Assembly (NCBI GenBank): GCA_963978545.1
Contig: OZ021725.1
Coordinates: 11,039,346-11,103,345, forward strand
Reading direction: 5' to 3'
DNA length: 64,000 nucleotides
DNA from: Linyphia triangularis
Taxonomy: Eukaryota > Arthropoda > Arachnida > Araneae > Linyphiidae
Both the position numbers and the translations under genes were made by a program. Positions 44,893 to 54,880 of the stretch are shown here, piece by piece (the first letter of the stretch is position 1; each line of letters starts with the position of its first letter). The notes beneath the pieces are model-generated. The model searched no databases. It was not told the DNA's origin and saw nothing but the letters and a program-made list of their open reading frames with translations.

Positions 44893-47171
44893 GGAAGTTC
44901 TAGAGAGGAACATTCCCTTTACTCGCTATGTTACATTCTTCTAGCCTAGTGCATTTAGAAACTACTTTATCTAAAACCTCCTTGACATTTGGTGAGTAGG
45001 GACGAAAAAGAAGATCACTTAATGAAATGACATAAATTGTTTTCATTTGAAAATTAAAACAGCAAAATACAAAACCAGGTAGAGTTACTGCATATGCATA
45101 AAAGACAATATTTTAAGACAATAAGACAGTATAAAAGACAATATTTTAAGACAATAAGATAGTATAAAAGACAATATTTTAAGACAATAAGACAGTATAA
45201 AAGACAATATTTTAAGACAATAAGACAGTATAAAAGACAATATTTTAAGACAATAAGACAGTATAAAAGACAATATTTTAAGACAATAAGATAGTATAAA
45301 AGACAATATTTTAAGACAATAAGACAGTATAAAAGACAATATTTTAAGACAATAAGACAGTATAAAAGACAATATTTTAAGACAATAAGACAGTATAAAA
45401 GACAATATTTTCGAATTTTTTAATTTATTCGAATTATTTAGTATAAAAGACAATATTTTAAGACAATAAGATAGTATAAAAGACAATATTTTAAGACAAT
45501 AAGATAGTATAAAAGACAATATTTTAAGACAATAAGACAGTATAAAAGACAATATTTTAAGACAATAAGACAGTATAAAAGACAATATTTTAAGACAATA
45601 AGACAGTATAAAAGACAATATTTTAAGACAATAAGATAGTATAAAAGACAATATTTTAAGACAATAAGACAGTATAAAAGACAATATTTTAAGACAATAA
45701 GACAGTATAAAAGACAATATTTTCGAATTTTTTAATTTATTCGAATTATTTAGTATAAAAGACAATATTTTAAGACAATAAGATAGTATAAAAGACAATA
45801 TTTTAAGACAATAAGATAGTATAAAAGACAATATTTTAAGACAATAAGACAGTATAAAAGACAATATTTTAAGACAATAAGACAGTATAAAAGACAATAT
45901 TTTAAGACAATAAGACAGTATAAAAGACAATATTTTAAGACAATAAGACAGTATAAAAGACAATATTTTAAGACAATAAGATAGTATAAAAGACAATATT
46001 TTAAGACAATAAGACAGTATAAAAGACAATATTTTAAGACAATAAGACAGTATAAAAGACAATATTTTAAGACAATAAGACAGTATAAAAGACAATATTT
46101 TAAGACAATAAGATAGTATAAAAGACAATATTTTAAGACAATAAGACAGTATAAAAGACAATATTTTAAGACAATAAGACAGTATAAAAGACAATATTTT
46201 AAGACAATAAGACAGTATAAAAGACAATATTTTCGAATTTTTTAATTTATTCGAATTATTTAGTATAAAAGACAATATTTTAAGACAATAAGATAGTATA
46301 AAAGACAATATTTTAAGACAATAAGATAGTATAAAAGACAATATTTTAAGACAATAAGACAGTATAAAAGACAATATTTTAAGACAATAAGACAGTATAA
46401 AAGACAATATTTTAAGACAATAAGACAGTATAAAAGACAATATTTTAAGACAATAAGATAGTATAAAAGACAATATTTTAAGACAATAAGACAGTATAAA
46501 AGACAATATTTTAAGACAATAAGACAGTATAAAAGACAATATTTTCGAATTTTTTAATTTATTCGAATTATTTAGTATAAAAGACAATATTTTAAGACAA
46601 TAAGATAGTATAAAAGACAATATTTTAAGACAATAAGATAGTATAAAAGACAATATTTTAAGACAATAAGACAGTATAAAAGACAATATTTTAAGACAAT
46701 AAGACAGTATAAAAGACAATATTTTAAGACAATAAGACAGTATAAAAGACAATATTTTAAGACAATAAGACAGTATAAAAGACAATATTTTAAGACAATA
46801 AGATAGTATAAAAGACAATATTTTAAGACAATAAGACAGTATAAAAGACAATATTTTAAGACAATAAGACAGTATAAAAGACAATATTTTAAGACAATAA
46901 GACAGTATAAAAGACAATATTTTAAGACAATAAGATAGTATAAAAGACAATATTTTAAGACAATAAGACAGTATAAAAGACAATATTTTAAGACAATAAG
47001 ATAGTATAAAAGACAATATTTTCGAATTTTTTAATTTACGTCATTTTATTAAGTGATCTTTATCGCAACTATTCAGCAAATGTTAGGGCGGTTATAGAAA
47101 GTAGTTTCTAAATGCACTGGGCTAGAAGATTTTACCATAGCGAGTATAGAGAATGATCTTTACTAGGACTT
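44893..47171. mobile_element. TIR-M element, copy 2, expanded by a satellite
   Basis: Left arm ttactcgctatgttaca ... gtgcatttagaaactact (to about 44967) and right arm agtttctaaatgcactggg ... ccatagcgagtatagag form about 75-bp inverted repeats matching copy 1 at 10941-11350 in opposite orientation. The interior shares caaaaccaggtagagttac and gcatatgca with copy 1. Between that and aattttttaatttacgtca lies the 33-bp array. Confidence 0.85.
45099..47022. repeat. 33-bp satellite with higher-order structure, about 57 units
   Basis: Unit agtataaaagacaatatttt + aagacaataagac. Five separators beginning cgaattttttaattt (45412, 45724, 46234, 46546, 47023) replace part of a unit; spacings 312, 510, 312 and 477 equal 8, 14, 8 and 13 units of 33 plus 48. 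After each separator the T/C variant order (gatag, gatag, gacag...) repeats. Because 33 is a multiple of 3 a 643-codon minus-strand frame stays open; it is not a gene. Confidence 0.97.
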
Positions 47172-47827
47172 CTTCTTAACATTTAGTGAGTAGGGTCTGC
47201 AAACAAATGATTTTTTTTCCGACTGCATGAGATGTTTTTGCTAAAATGTTTGGTTCGCTGGAACCAGTAGTCTGGTGACGTCATAGACTGGCGATCTAAT
47301 CTGGAACACCGACTGTTAGAGCGTAAACCGGCTTAAGCGATTACTACAGTAGTAGAAGCTATTTATGTGACGGAATTTAATCGACTTCGAAAGTTGGGTG
47401 TTTACGGAGCTCGGAGCCATGAAGCGAGTGTCAACGAAACTACCGCATTCTTGAAACGTTCGAGAACAGCGTTAGTTAAAGTGTTTAAATACTTAAACGC
47501 TAACCAAAAACTTAGTCGGCACTTCAAAAATCACGTGATTGGGAGGCTCTAATCCGCTGATTAACTGCAACTTACGTATAGTGCATGCTTGTTTATTGAG
47601 TTGAACCCGGAGTAGGCTTAGCAATCACCATTGAGATCGATATTAGCAACTTATCCCTTGATAATCTTGTGCAACCGACTTCTCAGCATTTGATGGAGTT
47701 CGGTAGTGGCAATTCTATTGACTTCATCTGAATGCAGAGCAGAAACCGCTTATAAAGTTATCACGTTTATCTTTAACTACAACTTCTGGATAGCTTGTAA
47801 GCGGTTTTTGTTTTCCAAGTAGATAGA

Positions 47828-47903
47828 GCCAAATGAATAATGTCTCTCCCCATCTGTGCTACGTAATAGTAGCACAGATGGGGAGAGACAGTATTCATTT
47901 GGC
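47828..47903. other. strong hairpin, about 35-bp stem
   Basis: gccaaatgaataatgtctct followed by ccccatctgtgctac is repeated in reverse complement with one mismatch around a 6-base loop, gtaata. Confidence 0.9.
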
Positions 47904-47905
47904 AT

Positions 47906-47931
47906 CAAGGGTACAATAGTTTGTACCCTTG
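47906..47931. other. second small hairpin
   Basis: caagggtac and gtacccttg around aatagttt, two bases downstream of the larger hairpin. Confidence 0.85.
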
Positions 47932-48154
47932 GTTACAAACACATTCTAACTAGTTTGAGAGGAAGTTGCTATTATAGAACTCTGTGTTGATTCTTAAGCT
48001 TTCTTCAGCTTTATGTTTTAGAGGCAAGTAAGAACTCTCCAGAATTTTTAGTAAGAGATCAGTAAGATATCCATAAGTTAGAACCTTATTATACAGAGAC
48101 ACTCGAGTGGTGAACGCTAACCGCCACTTCAGTCGCTCAGTCAAGCCACTTCAA

Positions 48155-49110
48155 GTGAAACATGCAATCCTATAGGAGCTAATTATACTGGGCCACTGCT
48201 GTGGCCAGAGGCTGTCAATTGTGGCGCTCAGACACTAAGCAAAACATGCAATCCTATAGGAGCTTATTATATTGGGCCACTGCTGTGGCCAGAGGCTGTC
48301 GCTTGTGGTGCTCAGACCCTAAGCAAAACATGCAATCCTATAGAACTTATCATACTGAGCCACTGCTGTAGCCAGAGGCTGTCGCTTGTAGCGCTCAGAC
48401 GCTAAGCAAAACATGTAATCTTATAGAGCTTATCATACTGAGCCACTGCTGTAGCCAGAGGCTGTCGCTTGTGGCGCTCAGACCCTAAGCAAAACATGCA
48501 ATCCTATAGAACTTATCATACTGAGCCACTGCTGTAGCCAGAGGCTGTCGCTTGTAGCGCTCAGACGCTAAGCAAAACATGTAATCTTATAGAGCTTATC
48601 ATACTGAGCCACTGCTGTAGCCAGAGGCTGTCGCTTGTGGCGCTCAGACCCTAAGCGAAACATGCAATCCTATAGAGCTTATCATACTGGGCCACAGCTG
48701 TAGCCAGAGGCTGTCGCTTGTAGCGCTCAGACGCTATGTAAAACATGTAATCTTATAGAGCTTATCATACTGAGCCACTGCTGTAGCCAGAGCCTGTTGC
48801 TTGTGGTGCTCAGATTCTAAGCAAAATATGTAATCTTATAGAGCTTATCATACTGAGCCACTGCTGTAGCCAGAGCCTGTCGCTGTGGTGCTCAGATTCT
48901 AAGCAAAATATGTAATCTTATAGAGCTTATCATACTGAGCCACTGCTGTAGCCAGAGCCTGTCGCTGTGGTGCTCAGATTCTAAGCAAAATATGTAATCT
49001 TATAGAGCTTATCATACTGAGACACTGCTGTAGCCAGAGCCTGTCGCTTGTGGTGCTCAGATTCTAAGCAAAACATGCAATCCTATGGAGCTTGTTATCC
49101 TGAGCCACAG
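48155..49110. repeat. 83-bp tandem array, about 12 copies
   Basis: Units contain acatgcaatcctatag, gcttatcatactgagccact, gctgtagccagaggctgtcg and gcgctcagac. Starts of the first and last listed units are 913 bp apart, which is 11 x 83. Two unit types alternate in the middle (cagaccctaagc, cagacgctaagc), and a third type (cagattctaagc) fills the right end. Confidence 0.95.
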
Positions 49111-49974
49111 CAAGGGCCAGAAGTGGTGGTGCGCGTTCACTACTTTAGTAACTTTGAATAATAAGGCCCTTACAGTTATAGACTACTGTTCGAACTCAGT
49201 GTTAAAATCAATGATGAGTTATAGAACTCGTAGCTAGTTCAGTTTCGACGAAATTAAACTCTGTACTTTCATTTAGAAACTATAACTAATTAACCTCGTT
49301 TAAGTCCTCCAATCTATCTACCAATATATACAGAGAAGTTTTCAGAAGTCCTCCAGTTTAGATCCACGTCCCTCGACGCCCCGCGCGAAACCGCACGCAT
49401 TTTACGAGTTTGTTAACATCCATTGTCTAAACTCGGACTTCGGACGCAAATTCCTGGAACTGGCGCCTCGTTATTTTCTACAACAAGGAACATTCCATCG
49501 GGCCCCATAAACTGCCGTAACAGGAACCCCCACTTGCATTCGAAGTAAAAAAAAGGACCTCCCCCCCCCCCCCTGCCGAGTTAGATCGGGAACTCATCAG
49601 TTTTAATGTCCGACCCGTCCGTCTGTACGCTGGGAAGTGTTGCGTCACGATTTCAATTTAACGGGAATGTCCATCTTTGGGAACATGAAGCACCCATTGT
49701 CTGTACATGCGATGGAACACGCGAGGCTTTTTTCGGTTCGAGACAAAGACGGGATCTGTGTTCCATATCGTTAAGGAATTTCGAAGATTTTCTTCCCTAG
49801 TCGAACCCCCCTCTCTCTCTTAAATTTGAAGTAATGGAACAATGGTTGAGGGGGTACTTTTTTGTGTGTGTGTGTGTGGTTTATTTTGGCAGGGAGGGGT
49901 GGTTTGTGGTTTAACTTGAGACAAGACGAACCTCAAGAGGGACTTTAAGGACCTTATTATAATAAGCCACACCA
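49111..49974. other. unassigned, GC-richer in 49370-49800
   Basis: Contains a C-run at 49561-49573 and a 64-codon frame (49606-49800) that I do not recognise. (TG)n at about 49864-49878. Confidence 0.3.
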
Positions 49975-50072
49975 GTGACGAAAATAATCTACTAACTTTT
50001 CTTCACATTCTGTAAAAAATTCAGAATGATGTTCGATGGGGTGTATCTGAACTTGCAGACCGCCTCTCGGAC
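49975..50072. mobile_element. PAL-1, copy 10 (right end only)
   Basis: aatctactaacttttcttca, cagaatgatgttcgatgggg and cgcctctcggac followed by TA. Confidence 0.8.
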
Positions 50073-50124
50073 TATAAGAACAACTCTACACTCTGCGTGA
50101 TTAATTCCTCAGGAACAAACACAC

Positions 50125-50270
50125 ACACACACACACACACATTTTTTCTAGATTACTTTTTTGAAATCGGAATGTTCCGAAACGTGAAAAAATGCAAAAA
50201 AAAAAAAAAAAAAAAAAAAAATATTTTCTTAACCGAATTATATACTTTCATTATTCTATGTATACATCAA
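50125..50270 (+). repeat. R1 fragment, copy h1 (3' end)
   Basis: Begins in an (AC)n run, then ttctagattacttttttgaa, ggaatgttccgaaacgtg, poly-A and actttcattattctatgta. Confidence 0.8.
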
Positions 50271-50544
50271 GTTTTTCGATGATTACTAAAAAAGGGCTCC
50301 AATAATTTTGTTCAAAATCGCTGTGGTAATGCCTCTTAAGGTGTTTTAAACATCTCCACCTCCGAAATTCTCGTAAAAATGCTTTAATGGCGTAAAAAGT
50401 TGAAAAACGAATGCCTTCAACATTTTCTCTCCTTGGGCATAGCTCATGGACGATCGCTTTTTCTCCTCTCTGCAGTTTCACTTATAAGAAAGGATTATAT
50501 AAGAATAATCGAAATAAATATCGCCAAAATCACCATTTTGGCAA

Positions 50545-50575
<31 letters not shown>

Positions 50576-50698
50576 GTCCCAAACTGGTTATTTTTCCTCA
50601 ATGAATGAGGAAAATATAAAAACACTAAATGACACAAATCCTCTTCAGTAATATAGTGTAATTGAAAGTTGTGTGATGTTCCACAACACCCCTAGTTT
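50271..50698 (-). repeat. R1 fragment, copy h2
   Basis: Opposite orientation to h1 and directly abutting it: gattactaaaaaagggctcc, cctcttaaggtgtttt, gatgttccacaacacccctag. The pair forms a head-to-head junction. Confidence 0.82.
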
Positions 50699-51353
50699 TT
50701 TGTCAAACTATTCCTGCAAAAGTTGTTAGACAAAATTTTATTAAAAGTCCAAAAACAGATCTAGTTAAACCATCCTGTTCCAAAAACCTTTGTCCCCAAG
50801 CACATTAGCAAAAGGCACTACCTCTCACGTAACTATCAATCCCATTCCTCACCTCCAAACAATGCAAACGAAACGAAACTATTATAAACCTGACAAAAGC
50901 TCCTTTCATTAACCAATCACAGCTTCGATCTCGGTAACAATGCCGGGGTCTTCATTACAGCAATCACCGCACTTTAATGACCTGTAACGGGGGCTCTTCC
51001 AATTCGAACATTTCGTGATGGAACGGAATTAAAAACAGAACTTTTTATTTCTTGTGTGTGTGCAAAAGATATGTCTGAGAAGATTCTTGTCCATTGTTCC
51101 CTTGGTGTCAAGGGCGTAGGGTACTACGGTTGATAGTCGACGTTCTTTTTTTTTTTTAAATAAACGGGATAATTTATGACATTGATTTTTTTTTTTTTCA
51201 TGCCTAACAATGCAATGTGGATCAGGATCTAGGATGTTCTCGGAAGCATGAAGGAAATTTAAATCATTCTCTGGTGGATTCCTTTCTTTTGTAGTGATCC
51301 TTCTTTCGAACACTGAGCTAGAGGTTCTAATTGTTTGGTAGGATTATGTTATA
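50699..51353. other. no recognisable gene
   Basis: A 94-codon minus-strand frame (51029-51313) crosses two poly-T runs and is not recognisable. Confidence 0.3.
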
Positions 51354-52015
51354 GTCCGAGAGGCGACTGCAATTTTTGGACCCCATCGAACATCATTCTG
51401 AATGAATTTTTTATAGAAATTAGAGAAAAGTGAGTAGATTAGGAATCCACTGGTCTGCCGTGGTAAAAATGGCCGAAACTGATCAATAATCGACTTGGAA
51501 TGAGTTGAACTAAAATCCGATTGCCAAATATGTCATAACTTGTCAAAAATAGAACAAACTTATTCGTCTGGCAACCCACTTCATTTTGATTTTCAATGAG
51601 AAAAAGCACAAACGATTTCTGATCTTTGGCTCGGAAAAATTATATCTTTTAAAAGTAAGCCAAATTGGAGACATTAGTTACGTCATAAGTGACGTAATAT
51701 TTTTTGCCAACTTGGCTAAATTTTAATAGATGTAAGTAGACCGTCGCCAGATATCTGAATCGTCTGCAACCTTCTTAATTGAAAATTAAAGAGTGAGGGT
51801 TACCAAATAAAAAAAAATGCTCATTATTTGGCAAGTTATGGTGCATTTGGGAATTGGATTTAGTTCAACTCATTCCAAGTCGATTATTGATCAGTTTCGG
51901 CCATTTTTGCCACGGCAGACCAGTGGATTCGTAATCTACTCACTTTTCTCCAATTTCTATACAAAATTCAGAATGATGTTCGATGGGGTCCAAAAATTGC
52001 AGTCGCCTCTCAGTC
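51354..52015 (-). mobile_element. PAL-1, copy 11
   Basis: TA on both sides (51352-51353, 52016-52017). Ends gtccgagaggcgactgcaa and, inverted, gactgagaggcgactgcaa. Centre ttacgtcataagtgacgtaa. Orientation as in copy 1. Confidence 0.94.
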
Positions 52016-52039
52016 TATCACAGAAGAGGGTGACGGTGC

Positions 52040-52955
52040 TAATATATAGTGGTCTGCAGGAAAAAAAATGACCGAAACTGTTCGAAAATGGTTTTGGAAT
52101 GCGTTGAACTAAAACTGATAGCCAAATGTGTCATAGTTTGCAGAATGATGAGCATTCTTTTTAAATCCTTTATATTAACTTCGATTTTGTGTGTTTGTCG
52201 AAGGGAACGGAATCTGTGGAGGCCTAATTAAGCCCCTTGCTGTCATCCGATCGGGCTGAAACTCGACAGATAGGTTCGATGTCAATGGCAAGGCATTCTA
52301 TCAAATTTTGGGGGTGTTACTGTCACTAAAAGGTAGCTTTTACGGAATACTATTAAACCAACTTGCCGTCATCCAATCGCTTTAAAAAAGCATTGAAAAT
52401 AACATTGTTGAAACTCTTTCATGTTGCCAAATTTTTTTTAATTAATAAATAATAAAGTTACTTTAATCAGAATAAATAAATGATAAATGGATGTGTGAGC
52501 ATAAATTCGCGTTAATTTTTAATAAATAAAGTTTAAAACTTGATCGGAATTTGATAGACATGTTTTTGATTTCGACGCTGTGTAAATAAATATAAAAAAT
52601 TAACGGATTTTTTAAGAACTCTTTTTTATGGGTTATATTTTATTTATTTGGTAACCAATGGTTGTTTAATTTTCAATGAGAAAAATTGCAGATGATCTTA
52701 CTCCAATGGTGGAAAAAAAATTTAAGTTGGGAATAAATATTAAGTAACTCATGGCGTAATATTTATGTTTTTTGTTATGGGAGAGGTGAAATCGGATTCA
52801 ATTCACCTCATTCAAAGACGATTTTCCAAAGTTTCGGCCATTTTTCCCCGACAGACCATTTTATTCATCATCCAATAGAATAGTACTATTTACATTCTAT
52901 AACAATTCAGAATAATGTTCAATGGGGGTACCTGACCTTGAATCACCTCTCGGTC
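52040..52955. mobile_element. PAL-1, copy 12 (diverged), split by R4
   Basis: First part tggtctgcagg ... tgaccgaaactgttcg ... gatgagcattcttttt, then the R4 insertion, then tttatttggtaaccaatggt ... aaagtttcggccatttttcc ... cctctcggtc followed by TA. More decayed than copy 11 next to it. Confidence 0.82.
52162..52645 (+). repeat. R4, nearly complete, inside PAL-1 copy 12
   Basis: From aatcctttatattaacttcg through tgctgtcatccgatcggg, cttgccgtcatccaatcg and aattcgcgttaatttttaat to tttatgggttatat. A tttta motif lies at each junction and may be the target duplication. Confidence 0.85.
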
Positions 52956-52957
52956 TA

Positions 52958-53637
52958 TGAATGGGAATCGAGATGTTACGTTGCCATACGACAAATCGAA
53001 ATTCCTCGTATGATTAGTTTTAAAATAATTTTGCTTAAAAAAGTTATTAGTTGTATTTTAATACCGCATAGAAAATAAATAAAAACAAATGAGCACTTTA
53101 CTATTTTTAAAATGCAAACGATTCTTTATCTCTGAATTGAAAAGATTTACCTCTAAGAGTTCAACTATGACGTCATCATGTATGTAACTATGCTAGCGTA
53201 TATTTCTGATTTTTAGAACTCATGGTGTTTAATTCAAAAGTAGCTATTTCCAAACATGAAATTGTTTGAATTTTTAGAACTTTTCATGAATTATTACAAA
53301 GTTTTTTTTGAGCGAAATTAATCTAATTCTATACTAATTATACAAGGTATTTCAATAAGACATATGGCAACGCTGCTCCCTTTCCCATTGATTGGCCAAC
53401 ACTAAATATGATAAATTCTTCACTGTGCAATGAATAACTGTTGAATCTCATGAATGGGAAATGTACTACTATTTCGAATCGCCAGAGCGATCAATGTAAT
53501 CGAATCGCTCGTGAACAGAAGAAGCTGCTATTACGTGTTGCTATCGAGAATTTGTAAATAATTGCATATAATATAAATGTTTGGTAAATTCCAATTCTAT
53601 TTTAGCTCTGAAATCACATTTAATTACAGCTTTTAGT
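52958..53637. other. no recognisable gene
   Basis: AT-rich. Nothing supported. Confidence 0.35.
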
Positions 53638-53649
53638 GAATATGAATAT

Positions 53650-54119
53650 GGGGCCGCGTAGCCCAGTCGGGAGAGTATCGTTCTCGCAACTAGAAGGTTG
53701 CGAGCCTGAGGTTGCGAGTTCGGGCCTGGGACCGACTAAAGACCGCCGTGTTCGCTAATGGTGACTGGAGCACGTTAAATCAGTCATGGTCGCAAAGTCC
53801 TCCAAGTTCCCATACAAATCAATACCTCTGGGGGTGGCAAAGCCAAGTCTTCTGGTGGAATCTTCTGCTTGGTACTGCCTCTAAATTAACAAGTTCCACA
53901 TACGGTAGGTAGTGCTGCCATCTATCGGGTAGCTACCGAAAGAGGTAGAAATGAACTCTTCGGCGGCTATAGGTAGACTTGTGCACTCCCTCTTGCGAGT
54001 GTGCGCTTACATCCTGTGCAGTACTGCCCACTACCGATATGTACGGGATATTGGGTTGGTACAAAATGCTTAAGCAGAGGTGCCTTAGTCCCCATAGGCC
54101 TTGATAAGAAGAAGAAGAA
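53650..54119 (+). mobile_element. long tRNA-headed SINE-like element (family S5), 470 bp
   Basis: Head ggggccgcgtagcccagtcg, gagagtatcgttctcgcaac and a B-box-like gcgagttcgggcctggg. A long unrelated body follows, and the tail is (aag)n. Exact 12-bp target duplication gaatatgaatat at 53638-53649 and 54120-54131. Open frames inside are not recognisable. Confidence 0.85.
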
Positions 54120-54218
54120 GAATATGAATATTGTAAATAGTATTGGAAATACAAGCTTTATAGCAGTGCAAACGGTTAGGTTTATTACGATATTTTTACA
54201 ATTTTGAAGAAGGACGCC

Positions 54219-54425
54219 GAGCTCCGATACTCTTGCGGTAGAGTATCGAGCACGTACCCGGAGGGTTGTGGGTTCGGGCCTCCGTCCGCTAAATATCGGT
54301 GTGTACCTAATCGGGGCTGGTGAACATAAAATCTGTCGTGGCCTTAATGTCCTCTCGTTGGTGTGGTGGTGTCGGAGAGATGGGTTTACTTTAGAAGATT
54401 TCGATCTCGTATTCTTCTAGATGCT
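54219..54425 (+). mobile_element. tRNA-like SINE (family S4), copy 2
   Basis: Head gagctccgatactcttgcgg, tgtgggttcgggcctccgtc; body ctaaatatcggtgtgtacct, aatgtcctctcgttggtgtg; end tcgtattcttctagatgctc, as at 36622-36825. Confidence 0.82.
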
Positions 54426-54468
54426 CAAAATTACGAGACGTATTTGGCTGTGTTAAGCACTTTATGAG
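54424..54468 (+). repeat. R6 repeat, left flank of the CXC element
   Basis: ctcaaaattacgagacgt ... ttaagcactttatgag matches 37792-37831. R6 continues at 57906. Confidence 0.78.
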
Positions 54469-54763
54469 TAGTACAGGAAAAATACGATATTTGAAAAACA
54501 AAATTCGTTCATTCTTGAAACTTTGGTCATAACATCTTTTTGGTAGTAGAATACAAGATCCGATGAGTCCCCAAAATTTAAAGGGGTGGAGCACTGTTTT
54601 TGAGGGAGGGGGGGGGGGGTTAAATTCTCTCCATAGTTAAACTTTTCGATATTGGTCGAGTAAGGTATAGTTTTTTATGCAATTTTTGTGCTGAATTCAA
54701 TGAAATAACTTTCAGATAGATCGGAACACTAATTTTTAAGATATAATTGGTTTTATGGGTACA
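54469..54763. repeat. terminal inverted repeat of the CXC element, left
   Basis: Pairs with 57612-57905 in reverse complement. A G-run of 12 at about 54607-54618 corresponds to a C-run in the other arm. The first 30 bp differ by a replaced segment just after aaaaata. Confidence 0.9.
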
Positions 54764-54880
54764 ACATTCGAAAATCCACATAGAAACGCCGATATAAATT
54801 TCATTGTACAAAGAGGCTTTAATTTACCAATTATTATTAATTTTTATCATCTTACATAAACTATCAACATCATAGTCAGT

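Larger units (their letters stand above)
47172..48154. other. unassigned, moderate GC, with stem-loops
   Basis: Less AT-rich than its surroundings and without similarity to other parts of the window. Contains aaaccgctta / taagcggttt arms (about 47738 and 47799) in addition to the two hairpins listed next. No protein recognised. It may belong with the 83-bp array to one larger element. Confidence 0.35.

Noticed and set aside
45085..47016. 643-codon minus-strand open frame with SYCLKILSFIL repeats
   Set aside because: It exists because the satellite unit is 33 bp and lacks a stop in that frame. No signal, domain or codon evidence of a gene.
48155..49110. CRISPR-like array or tRNA cluster
   Set aside because: The 83-bp units repeat throughout their length and lack tRNA arms and B boxes.
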